This document shows positions 1 through 5,984 of a stretch of 5,984 bases of DNA, in pieces (position 1 is the stretch's first letter; the number at the start of each line of letters is the position of its first letter). A program made the position numbers and the translations under genes. Below the pieces are notes generated by a model. The model searched no databases, was not told where the DNA came from, and saw only the letters and a program-made list of their open reading frames with translations. The stretch lies in assembly GCA_026984415.1 (NCBI GenBank), contig JALSSE010000476.1, positions 1 through 5,984 of the forward strand, read 5' to 3'. This DNA is from Hydrogenothermaceae bacterium (GTDB taxonomy: Bacteria; Aquificota; Aquificae; Hydrogenothermales; Hydrogenothermaceae).

Positions 1-1002
1 ATTTGTCCGTCTTCTTTAATTGGAAGTTTAAGATTTTGGTTTGAAGTTATTTGTTATTTTTCTGAGATTTGTGGTGAGAAAGATTTCAATAAAAAATCAG
101 GTAGATTTGAAAAAGAAGTTGATAGAAAGAAGTTAAAAGAAGATTTTATACAAGAAAACGGAAATGAAATAAAAGAAATTATTAAATATCTCATTGATAA
201 ACAAAATATACCTTTACCATCAATTATTTTTGGAACTACAAACTGGAGAAGTTTAATAGATATTAAAGATATAAAGTATTTAGGGGATTATTGTTTTGGG
301 AATAAGCTAAACTTACCTACTAAAATTTGTTTTAATAAATCGACTTATGAAATCAAGGAAAACAGAGATTGTCCCCCAAAAAGCAACAATAATTGGTCAG
401 TATTTTTCTTTGCCCATCCTTACTTTTATGGAAAATTACAAGTTGTTTTTAAGGTAGAAGAAAAAATCTTAGAAAGTATCTTTTATCCTCTTTTAACTTT
501 TATGGATAAATATGGTTTTTGGGGTGGAAAGTGGAATATAGGATATGGGAGGTTGAAGGTTTTGGAAGTAAAGGAAAATAATAATCCAGTAAAGAATTGG
601 AGAAATGAAAATTTCCTATTTAGTAGGATAAACAAAAAATTTGGAGATAAAAGTTTTAAATGTTTTATCAAAAATAATATTTCTCAATTCAAGTTTTTAA
701 CACAGAAAGAAAATAAAATTCAAATATTAGTTGCTTATTATTCAAATAATTCTTTTACAAATATAATAAAAGAGCTTATAAAAACTAAAGCACAAGAAAG
801 AGCAAAATTTAAAACAAATACTGAAGAAAGACATAAAATATTTGGAACAACAAAAGCTCCACCTAACGATAAAAATTTATTACCTCAAGGTTCTAAAATA
901 CTCCCGTATATTAATAAAACAAAAAGAGATAAATTTCCTTATGATTGTGGTTTCCTATCTATTGCTGGTTTATTAAACTTGGAAGGTATAAGTGATGAAT
1001 AA
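1..1002 (+). CDS. cmr1: Cmr1-type RAMP subunit of a type III CRISPR effector (5'-truncated)
   Basis: The frame is open from base 1 to the TAA at 1000-1002, giving 333 residues without the true start; by comparison with Cmr1 proteins perhaps 20-40 N-terminal residues are missing. Cmr1 is a Cas7-group RAMP protein that sits at the head of type III-B/III-C complexes, where it contacts the target-side end of the crRNA. Visible motifs are SLIGSLRFWFEV (visible residues 5-16), the Cmr1 counterpart of xIKGxLRWWxRA; SIIFGTTNWR (74-83), the FG motif that follows the insert; and a glycine-rich RAMP loop, GFWGGKWNIGYGRLKV (172-187). The C-terminal part carries KAQERAKFK and RHKIFG (263-282) followed by SKILPYI-type residues, also usual in Cmr1. 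An internal ATG at 502 is not the start, because the RAMP fold continues well upstream of it. It overlaps the next gene by 8 bases. Family assignment is by motif recall, not alignment; another Cas7-group RAMP is the alternative. Confidence 0.82.
   Translation: MCPSSLIGSLRFWFEVICYFSEICGEKDFNKKSGRFEKEVDRKKLKEDFIQENGNEIKEIIKYLIDKQNIPLPSIIFGTTNWRSLIDIKDIKYLGDYCFGNKLNLPTKICFNKSTYEIKENRDCPPKSNNNWSVFFFAHPYFYGKLQVVFKVEEKILESIFYPLLTFMDKYGFWGGKWNIGYGRLKVLEVKENNNPVKNWRNENFLFSRINKKFGDKSFKCFIKNNISQFKFLTQKENKIQILVAYYSNNSFTNIIKELIKTKAQERAKFKTNTEERHKIFGTTKAPPNDKNLLPQGSKILPYINKTKRDKFPYDCGFLSIAGLLNLEGISDE
981..986 (+). promoter_or_regulatory. Ribosome binding site of the Cmr6-like gene
   Basis: GGAAGG lies inside the end of the Cmr1 gene, 8 bases before ATG 995. 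This spacing favours ATG 995 over the in-frame GTG at 992, which would have only 5 bases between. The start overlaps the upstream stop codon, so translational coupling with the Cmr1 gene is likely. Confidence 0.6.
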
Positions 1003-2293
1003 GTTTGAGGCCTCAATAGAAATAAACATAGAAAAAGTTGAGAATTTAGCTGAATATATAGCTTATTGTAAATATTATTTTAAACCAAAAAATGAGGAAA
1101 AAATAGAAAATTATCTTTTCAAAAGTGAGAAAGATTGGTATTTGAATAGAAATAATAAAGATGTCTTTTTAGAAGAATTTAAGTTTCTAAAGAAAGAAAT
1201 AAATAATTGTGTAGAAGCTGGAAATAGAAGAAATTGGTGTGAAAACCAATTAGCAAAAAAGTTAAAAGATTATAAATCTAATGAAACATTAAAAGATTTT
1301 CCTTTAAATTGGTTAAAAAATGAAGTAATTGGTAAAGAAAATAAGTATATAAATTTTAATAATGATAGTAATATTCAAAAAATAAAACTAATATCTGGAA
1401 TTTACGATAATCCTACGGGCTTACAAGATTATATTAATAAACTTCCTAAGCACTCTTTTGCAATCTGGTTTAAATTTAAATTAAAAGCTCCTTATTTTTC
1501 AAAAGATGATGATGAGTTTTACATAATCCAAAATCCTATTTTAAAAGAAACAAACTTTAAAGTTCCAATGATTAGAGGTTCCAGCTGGAAAGGTGCATTA
1601 GCAAGTGCTTTTAGAGATTTAATAAATGAGGAAACAGATTTAGATAATAAAAGAAAGAAAATAGAAAGTTTTCTAAGGGTTTTTGGAGCAGGGTCGGATA
1701 GCATAAAGGCAATAGAAAGTTATATTTTTGATAAAAGTAAAAGTTTGAAAAAGGCTAAAGAAAAACTCTTAGAATTCATACTTTTTGAGCTTGGTTTAGA
1801 GGTAGATAAGAATTTAATAGATGAAGTTAACGATATTGGTAGTAAAAACAAATTGCTTGATATTATCAAAAATAAGTTATCTAAGAAATTAGAAGATAAT
1901 CAAAAAGACTTACCTTTAGAATTCCAAACTCACAAAGGAAGAGTAATATTTTATCCAACATACTTTGATAAACTTTCCTTAGAAATAATAAATCCTCATG
2001 ATAGAAGAAAACGAGCAGGAACTAATCCAATTCATTATGAAGTTGTTCCAGCTAAAACAGAGGGAATATTTCAGTTAATTTATATCCCGTTTGATGCAGT
2101 TTTAAAGAAAAATGAAGATGAAGAAGTCAATGAAGATTTGGAAAATATAATTAAAGCCTTAAATATACTTTCTAATAAAGGTATTGGAGCCAAAACTAAA
2201 CTTGGCTGGGGAAGATTTGAGTTTTTAAATGGAAATAAAAAGATTTGTTTAAATTCAGATTTAGAAGTTCCAGAAAGGTGGGAAAAATGTTAG
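995..2293 (+). CDS. Cmr6-like RAMP subunit (Cas7 group) of a type III effector
   Basis: This 432-residue protein is a RAMP-superfamily subunit expected to bind crRNA as part of the type III complex. The RAMP fold begins near residue 153. It carries the signature VPMIRGSSWKGALASAFR (190-207), the family's PxIxGSSxKGxLR motif, and a C-terminal glycine-rich loop, GIGAKTKLGWGRFEF (396-410). Between them, HKGRVIFYPTYF and NPHDRRKR...HYEVVP (333-352) resemble the 'G.v.F.da.P....pH' block of Cmr6, which is why I call it Cmr6-like. About 145 residues precede the RAMP core; they are charged and mostly helical in character, with no motif I recognise. A second lysine-rich helical insert sits at about residues 212-305. 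ATG 995 was preferred to GTG 992 on ribosome binding site spacing. It overlaps Cmr1 by 8 bases and the Cas10 gene by 7. RAMP membership is secure; the exact subunit identity is not, and a Cmr4- or Csx-type Cas7 is possible. Confidence 0.78.
   Translation: MNKFEASIEINIEKVENLAEYIAYCKYYFKPKNEEKIENYLFKSEKDWYLNRNNKDVFLEEFKFLKKEINNCVEAGNRRNWCENQLAKKLKDYKSNETLKDFPLNWLKNEVIGKENKYINFNNDSNIQKIKLISGIYDNPTGLQDYINKLPKHSFAIWFKFKLKAPYFSKDDDEFYIIQNPILKETNFKVPMIRGSSWKGALASAFRDLINEETDLDNKRKKIESFLRVFGAGSDSIKAIESYIFDKSKSLKKAKEKLLEFILFELGLEVDKNLIDEVNDIGSKNKLLDIIKNKLSKKLEDNQKDLPLEFQTHKGRVIFYPTYFDKLSLEIINPHDRRKRAGTNPIHYEVVPAKTEGIFQLIYIPFDAVLKKNEDEEVNEDLENIIKALNILSNKGIGAKTKLGWGRFEFLNGNKKICLNSDLEVPERWEKC
2275..2281 (+). 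promoter_or_regulatory. Ribosome binding site of the Csx11/Cas10 gene
   Basis: AAGGTGG lies 5 bases before ATG 2287, within the last codons of the Cmr6-like gene. It fixes the Cas10 start at ATG 2287; the in-frame TTG at 2245 further upstream would only add 14 residues that overlap the previous gene. Confidence 0.6.
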
Positions 2294-5200
2294 GTTTAGA
2301 TTTAGAAAAATTAAAACAATATAGAGATGAAATTTTAAAAGCAGAAATAGGGACTTTGCTTTTTAATCTTGGAAAAACTCACATAGGATTTAATTTTTGG
2401 AGAAATTATTTTCCTCATAAAGAATCAGAATTTAAGTTTTCTTCTTATAAAGAGTATGCAGAAAACTATTTTTATAGTGAATTAGAAGGAATTTCATTAC
2501 AACTAAAAAATTTCTTCGAAAATATTAACATAAATTTAGATTTTTGGAATACACAATTTTTAGAACTTCTTAAAGGAGGGGAAAGTGGAAATGATTTTGT
2601 GAAAAAAATATTCTTCAGAGGTTGTGAAAATATAAACTCAGGAATAGATAAAGGCTCTCCTAATAAACAGTTAGAACCACCTTTGTGGCTTTCTAATGCT
2701 TTTGGAAGTTTTAAGGAAGAAATAAAAGAGCATAACTTTGACAAAAGAAGAATTTGCTTCTATACGAATTTGTCAAGTTTTTTAGGTAGAAATGGATATT
2801 TTCAAAATCCAAATTGGAAAGAAATCAGAAATCATGTTTTAGAAGAAATAAAAAATTGGTATTCTCACCTTTTAAGTGATAGCCGTTTCCCTGTTAACGA
2901 TGTATCTCTTTACGACCAAGCATACATGACTGCTTCTATGTTTAAAGCTGTTTTATCACAGCTTGTTATGGATAGTTCAAGGTTAAATATTGATGATGAT
3001 AATAAAAATTATTTAAAAAATCCATCTTCTATAAAATGGAGAATACTCGGTATCCAATACGATAAAGTTGGAGTTGCTGAAAAAAGTTTAAAACTTGCTT
3101 CTATATCATGGTATAGAAAAATTACAAATAAGATAGATGAAGAAATAAAAAATCTTTTAGAAGTTGAATATCCAATAGGGAATGAGATTTATAGAGATGA
3201 AACTGGAATTTATTTTATAGTTGGTGAGGAGTTAGAAAAACTACCTAATGCATTAATCAAAAAAATAGAAAAAATATTTATTGAAACCAAGTTGTATGAA
3301 GATGAAAAGGAAGGATTGAATGGAGAAATAGGATTTTATATAGCTATTTCTAAAGCTTCAAGAGGATTAATGAATTTATCTACACTTTTAGAAAATGCTA
3401 AAGAAAATTTTTTAAAAGTAAATTGGAAGAATAAAAATATAATAATAGAAGATAAGGAAGATAATAAAAAATATAAAGCTATAGGTATATGTCCTATCTG
3501 TCAAATTAGATTAATTTATATGGAAGATAAAGAAAAACGAAATAATCCAACTATTTGTGAAGTTTGCGATGATAGAATACATCATAAACAAGTTGAAAAA
3601 TGGATAAAAAATAAAGATAAAGAGACTATCTGGATAGGAGAAATTAAAGATAAAAATGAAAGCGTTGCTTATGTATCTTTAAAATTTGAGCTTGAAGATT
3701 GGTTAAATGGGAATTTGTTGAATAGTCTATTGGTTCGCAATACAAATTGGAGTGATATTTTTCAAATTTTAAAGAATTTAATGATAGCTTCAAAAAACTT
3801 TTCAATACGACCTTATTCTTCTTATTATCAAAATAATCAAAACATTTTTAAAGAATTCTATAAACTATTTGATAAGTCAATAGGAGATGTATTTAATCTC
3901 CTAGTAAACAAGTTAAATGATATATTAAATAAGGATTTTAATAGTATTCAACAAGAAATAAGTCAATTAGAGATAGATTTACAACAAACTAATTTATCAA
4001 ACAAACAAAAAAGAAGGAAAAAACAAAAATTAAACTTTTTGAAAAAACTTCCTAATCTTAAGTTCAAAATAAAAAACTATATTGTAGATAACAGGTTTTT
4101 CCTTGACTTACAATATAATAATAACGGAACTTTTAATATATTAAATAGAAGAAATCAAAATGATGTTAAAAATCAAATTGCATTTATTTACTTTTACGAA
4201 CAAATATCTAACTTAATTTTGGAGCGTTCAATCGGACAAAATTGGGAAGAATTTATTTATAAACAATTAAACGATTGGGATTTTCAAAACAATAAACCTA
4301 AAAAACAAAAAATTGACTTTGATGCGAGGAAAATTAAGTGGAATAATTTAACAAATGATGATATTGAGTTTTTAGCAACCCTTTTACTCCAATTCCTTCT
4401 AAGAAAAAATCCTTCACCTGCGAGATTAAGAAGAATTTGGGAAACTACGAGAGAGTTTTTTGAGGAAATACATGATGAGTTAGATACGATTTTAAAAATC
4501 CCTGAATGGAGAAAAAAGAGATTGGTTTGGGAAGTAAATTTAGATAGCAATAATAAGCTTGAAAAGTCTATGGAACTTGAAGCAGAAGGTTTACTGTTTT
4601 GGGCTGAGAAAGAAGGAAACAAAGCAAAAATATATCTAATTTCTTCCATAAGAAACTTCTTAGAAAGATTTGGAAACAGCAAAGTAAAAAAAGCTTTAGA
4701 GAATTTAGAAAAGTTGAATATAGAAGAGGAAATTTTGAAAGATAAGAACACTTTCAAGAAAAATAACTATATTCAAAACAAAAAAATTACTCTCTATCCT
4801 TATGGCAACAAAAATGATGATAAGAACAAGATTGAATTATATATAAAAGATAAAGATAATATACCAGAAATCCACTCCTATAAACCCTTTACATCTATAA
4901 CAGACCCATCTCCAATAAATTATCAAGTAGTCATTCCAGCAGAATATTTGCCAAAATTAATAGACGAAGTTATTAATAGATACAATGAAGAATTCAAATA
5001 TGTTTATGGAAAACTTCCCATACACATAGGAATAGTAATTTCTGACTATAAAAAACCAGTATATATAAATTTAAAAGCATTAAGAAAAATTAGAAGGGAT
5101 ATCAAAGATATAAATAAACTATATAAAGATATATCTGTAGAAAAATTTTGTATTTTACAAAAACAAAAGCTATCTTTTGCGAATAAAAATGAAAAAATCA

Positions 5201-5826
5201 ATAATACGGAAGATTACTATTCTCTTTACTGGAATAACTCAGAAGAAAAGGATTACAACTTTTTCATAAAACCCAAAAATGAATGGAAGAAATGGATATC
5301 CACAACAGATAAATTTGAACCAAAAAGTAAAGTCCAAATCATTCCAAATACATTTGACTTTGAGTACTTAGACCATAATATTAGAAGAAATGAGATTTTT
5401 TACGATGAAAGTGGTAAAAGATTAGTACCACCAAAACAAAATAGGCCTTACGAAATTGAAGTTTACTGGGAAAAATTCAAGAAGTTTAAAGAGCTATTTG
5501 ATAAAACAGATTTAAACACCACAAGAATGCATAAATTAATTGAACTATTATACTCAAAACTGCAAGCTGAAAAAGAATACAATCCTGATTATAGCTATTT
5601 ATTAACAAGTGCATTCATAGAACTTCTTGAATTAAACAGAATTGGAAAAAATTATGCTCAAAGAAGAAAAATAATTAATGATATTTTTGAGCTGGGGATA
5701 AATAATTTTGAAAAATTATCTAATGATTTTAGAAAAAATCTGCAAAAAAGTCTTACTAAAAAAGAAAATATTCTTCTATTTTTAGACATGTTTGAGTTTT
5801 GGCACACAGCAATGAAGGAGGTTTAA
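2287..5826 (+). CDS. csx11: Csx11-type Cas10 large subunit, subtype III-C-like, catalytically degenerate
   Basis: This 1179-residue protein is the large subunit of the type III complex. Residues 1-215 correspond to the permuted HD nuclease region of Cas10, but the usual HD pair is FN (26-27, in GTLLFNLGKTH), a later motif reads CENINSGIDKG (113-123), and the late DH reads DQ (210-211, in SDSRFPVNDVSLYDQAY, 197-213). A first palm follows around 250-390 (WRILGIQYD, 251-259). Next is a zinc finger, C402-x2-C405-x18-C424-x2-C427. A long helical linker (about 430-695) includes a probable coiled coil and a basic cluster, NKQKRRKKQK (572-581). The second palm begins near NPSPARLRRIWETTREFFEEI (708-728, a block I associate with Csx11). 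It has VVIPAE (881-886) where GGDD would be and IHIGIVISDYKKPV (912-925) matching the 'aGivIaHyk.Pl' strand of Cas10. IPNTFDFEYLD (1019-1029) and a helical C-terminal domain end it. Canonical Cas10 makes cyclic oligoadenylate and cuts DNA; neither is expected here. It overlaps the upstream gene by 7 bases. Cas10 membership is firm; the Csx11/III-C assignment is from memory of the family. Confidence 0.85.
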   Translation: MLGLDLEKLKQYRDEILKAEIGTLLFNLGKTHIGFNFWRNYFPHKESEFKFSSYKEYAENYFYSELEGISLQLKNFFENININLDFWNTQFLELLKGGESGNDFVKKIFFRGCENINSGIDKGSPNKQLEPPLWLSNAFGSFKEEIKEHNFDKRRICFYTNLSSFLGRNGYFQNPNWKEIRNHVLEEIKNWYSHLLSDSRFPVNDVSLYDQAYMTASMFKAVLSQLVMDSSRLNIDDDNKNYLKNPSSIKWRILGIQYDKVGVAEKSLKLASISWYRKITNKIDEEIKNLLEVEYPIGNEIYRDETGIYFIVGEELEKLPNALIKKIEKIFIETKLYEDEKEGLNGEIGFYIAISKASRGLMNLSTLLENAKENFLKVNWKNKNIIIEDKEDNKKYKAIGICPICQIRLIYMEDKEKRNNPTICEVCDDRIHHKQVEKWIKNKDKETIWIGEIKDKNESVAYVSLKFELEDWLNGNLLNSLLVRNTNWSDIFQILKNLMIASKNFSIRPYSSYYQNNQNIFKEFYKLFDKSIGDVFNLLVNKLNDILNKDFNSIQQEISQLEIDLQQTNLSNKQKRRKKQKLNFLKKLPNLKFKIKNYIVDNRFFLDLQYNNNGTFNILNRRNQNDVKNQIAFIYFYEQISNLILERSIGQNWEEFIYKQLNDWDFQNNKPKKQKIDFDARKIKWNNLTNDDIEFLATLLLQFLLRKNPSPARLRRIWETTREFFEEIHDELDTILKIPEWRKKRLVWEVNLDSNNKLEKSMELEAEGLLFWAEKEGNKAKIYLISSIRNFLERFGNSKVKKALENLEKLNIEEEILKDKNTFKKNNYIQNKKITLYPYGNKNDDKNKIELYIKDKDNIPEIHSYKPFTSITDPSPINYQVVIPAEYLPKLIDEVINRYNEEFKYVYGKLPIHIGIVISDYKKPVYINLKALRKIRRDIKDINKLYKDISVEKFCILQKQKLSFANKNEKINNTEDYYSLYWNNSEEKDYNFFIKPKNEWKKWISTTDKFEPKSKVQIIPNTFDFEYLDHNIRRNEIFYDESGKRLVPPKQNRPYEIEVYWEKFKKFKELFDKTDLNTTRMHKLIELLYSKLQAEKEYNPDYSYLLTSAFIELLELNRIGKNYAQRRKIINDIFELGINNFEKLSNDFRKNLQKSLTKKENILLFLDMFEFWHTAMKEV
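3490..3567 (+). other. Zinc-finger coding segment in Cas10
   Basis: Codons for C402, C405, C424 and C427 form two CxxC knuckles (CPIC and CEVC) 18 residues apart, followed by a histidine pair in DDRIHHKQ. Cas10 proteins usually carry a zinc-binding insert between the first palm and the rest of the polymerase-like core. Its full conservation here contrasts with the loss of the catalytic motifs and argues that the protein still folds and assembles. Confidence 0.8.
5815..5821 (+). promoter_or_regulatory. Strong ribosome binding site of the Cas7 backbone gene
   Basis: AAGGAGG lies 6 bases before ATG 5828, inside the last codons of the Cas10 gene. It is the best Shine-Dalgarno match in the window. 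This fits the backbone subunit, which is present in several copies per complex while Cas10 is present once. Confidence 0.75.
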
Positions 5827-5827
5827 G

Positions 5828-5984
5828 ATGGATAACAAAGTGTATAAAAAGTTAGAAGTTTATGCATTAGCAACAGACCCAATATACATAGGAACAGGTG
5901 GATATAACATAGGACGAGTTGATAATACTATAGTCAGAGACCCTATAACTAATATTCCTAAAATTCCTGGTAGCAGTTTAGCTG
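5828..5984 (+). CDS. cas7: Cas7 backbone RNase subunit, Csm3/Cmr4-like (3'-truncated)
   Basis: Only the first 52 codons are in the window; the gene starts 1 base after the Cas10 stop and runs off the end. The N-terminal RAMP strand KKLEVYALATDPIYIGTGG (residues 7-25) is followed by IGRVDNTIVRDPITNIPKIP (28-47) and GSSLA. This is the consensus first half of Csm3 and Cmr4, the repeated subunit that forms the crRNA-binding filament and cuts target RNA at 6-nucleotide intervals. D32, in GRVD, aligns with the catalytic aspartate of that family (D33 of Streptococcus thermophilus Csm3), so RNase activity is predicted to be intact. The VDNxIxRDPxTNxPxIPGSSL wording is closer to Csm3 than to typical Cmr4, although the neighbouring RAMPs are Cmr-like. 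Family placement is firm; the choice between the two names is not. Confidence 0.88.
   Translation, partial: MDNKVYKKLEVYALATDPIYIGTGGYNIGRVDNTIVRDPITNIPKIPGSSLA

Noticed and set aside
483..671. 62-codon hydrophobic open frame on the minus strand that could look like a membrane peptide
   Set aside because: Its hydrophobicity is explained by being the reverse of Lys/Asn-rich Cmr1 coding sequence.
502..1002. ATG at 502 as the start of a short independent gene
   Set aside because: The same frame is open back to base 1 and encodes Cmr1 motifs (SLIGSLRFWFEV, SIIFGTTNWR), so the gene begins before the window.
1519..1704. 61-codon open frame on the minus strand
   Set aside because: Antisense to the conserved RAMP motif of the Cmr6-like gene; shadow composition only.
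2245..2286. TTG at 2245 as the Cas10 start
   Set aside because: It would add 14 residues from the overlap with the previous gene; ATG 2287 has AAGGTGG at good spacing and gives a normal Cas10 N-terminus.
2362..2367. FN in place of HD as a sequencing error or frameshift
   Set aside because: The frame is intact on both sides and changing TTTAAT to a His-Asp pair needs at least three base changes; other HD sites are altered too.
2472..2744. 90-codon open frame on the minus strand
   Set aside because: Fully antisense to the Cas10 HD region, with the same shadow composition and no convincing ribosome binding site.
4009..4032. A-rich run as a programmed frameshift site in Cas10
   Set aside because: The frame continues through it into conserved Cas10 sequence, and no alternative frame or downstream structure gives a sensible product.
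4284..4757. 157-codon open frame on the minus strand
   Set aside because: It lies wholly inside the Cas10 second-palm region, is rich in Phe/Ser/Leu as expected for the reverse of Lys/Glu-rich coding DNA, and shows no known motif.
1..5984. CRISPR array, direct repeats or mobile element ends
   Set aside because: I found no regularly spaced repeat units or inverted repeats with transposase coding; recurring A- and T-rich strings are explained by Lys, Asn, Ile and Phe codons.

Overview
The window is a dense, AT-rich (roughly 27-30% GC by eye) stretch in which essentially every base is coding on the + strand. It holds four consecutive genes of one CRISPR-Cas type III effector operon: a 5'-truncated Cmr1-type RAMP (1-1002), a Cmr6-like RAMP protein (995-2293), a very large Csx11-type Cas10 subunit (2287-5826), and the first 52 codons of a Cas7 backbone subunit of the Csm3/Cmr4 type (5828-5984, running off the end). 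Genes overlap by 8 and 7 bases or are separated by 1 base. Each internal start has a purine-rich ribosome binding site, so the four are almost certainly co-transcribed and translationally coupled. I see no CRISPR array, tRNA, rRNA, mobile element, internal terminator or intergenic gap.

The key gene is the 1179-residue large subunit. It has the Cas10 layout: an N-terminal permuted HD region, a first palm, a four-cysteine zinc finger, a long helical linker, a second palm and a C-terminal helical domain. Its best family match from memory is Csx11, the divergent Cas10 of subtype III-C (the MTH326-like module). The second palm lacks the GGDD cyclase motif, with IPAE at the equivalent place, as known for III-C. 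The HD region also looks dead: the expected HD pair reads FN, the later DH reads DQ, and the AD-type motif reads CENINSGIDKG. The following Cas7 gene keeps the aspartate that cuts target RNA in Csm3/Cmr4. Read together, the complex looks like a type III effector that still cuts RNA through its backbone but has lost both Cas10 activities: single-strand DNA cleavage and cyclic oligoadenylate signalling.

The organism is probably a thermophilic or anaerobic bacterium with low GC, strong AGA and ATA codon use and Lys/Glu/Ile-rich proteins. Csx11 is sporadic and is known from thermophiles such as Sulfurihydrogenibium and Thermodesulfovibrio and from methanogens. A Sulfurihydrogenibium-like member of the Aquificota would fit, but this is a guess. 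The remaining subunits expected for such a module (Cas5/Cmr3-like and Cas11/Cmr5-like) would lie outside the window, most likely downstream.
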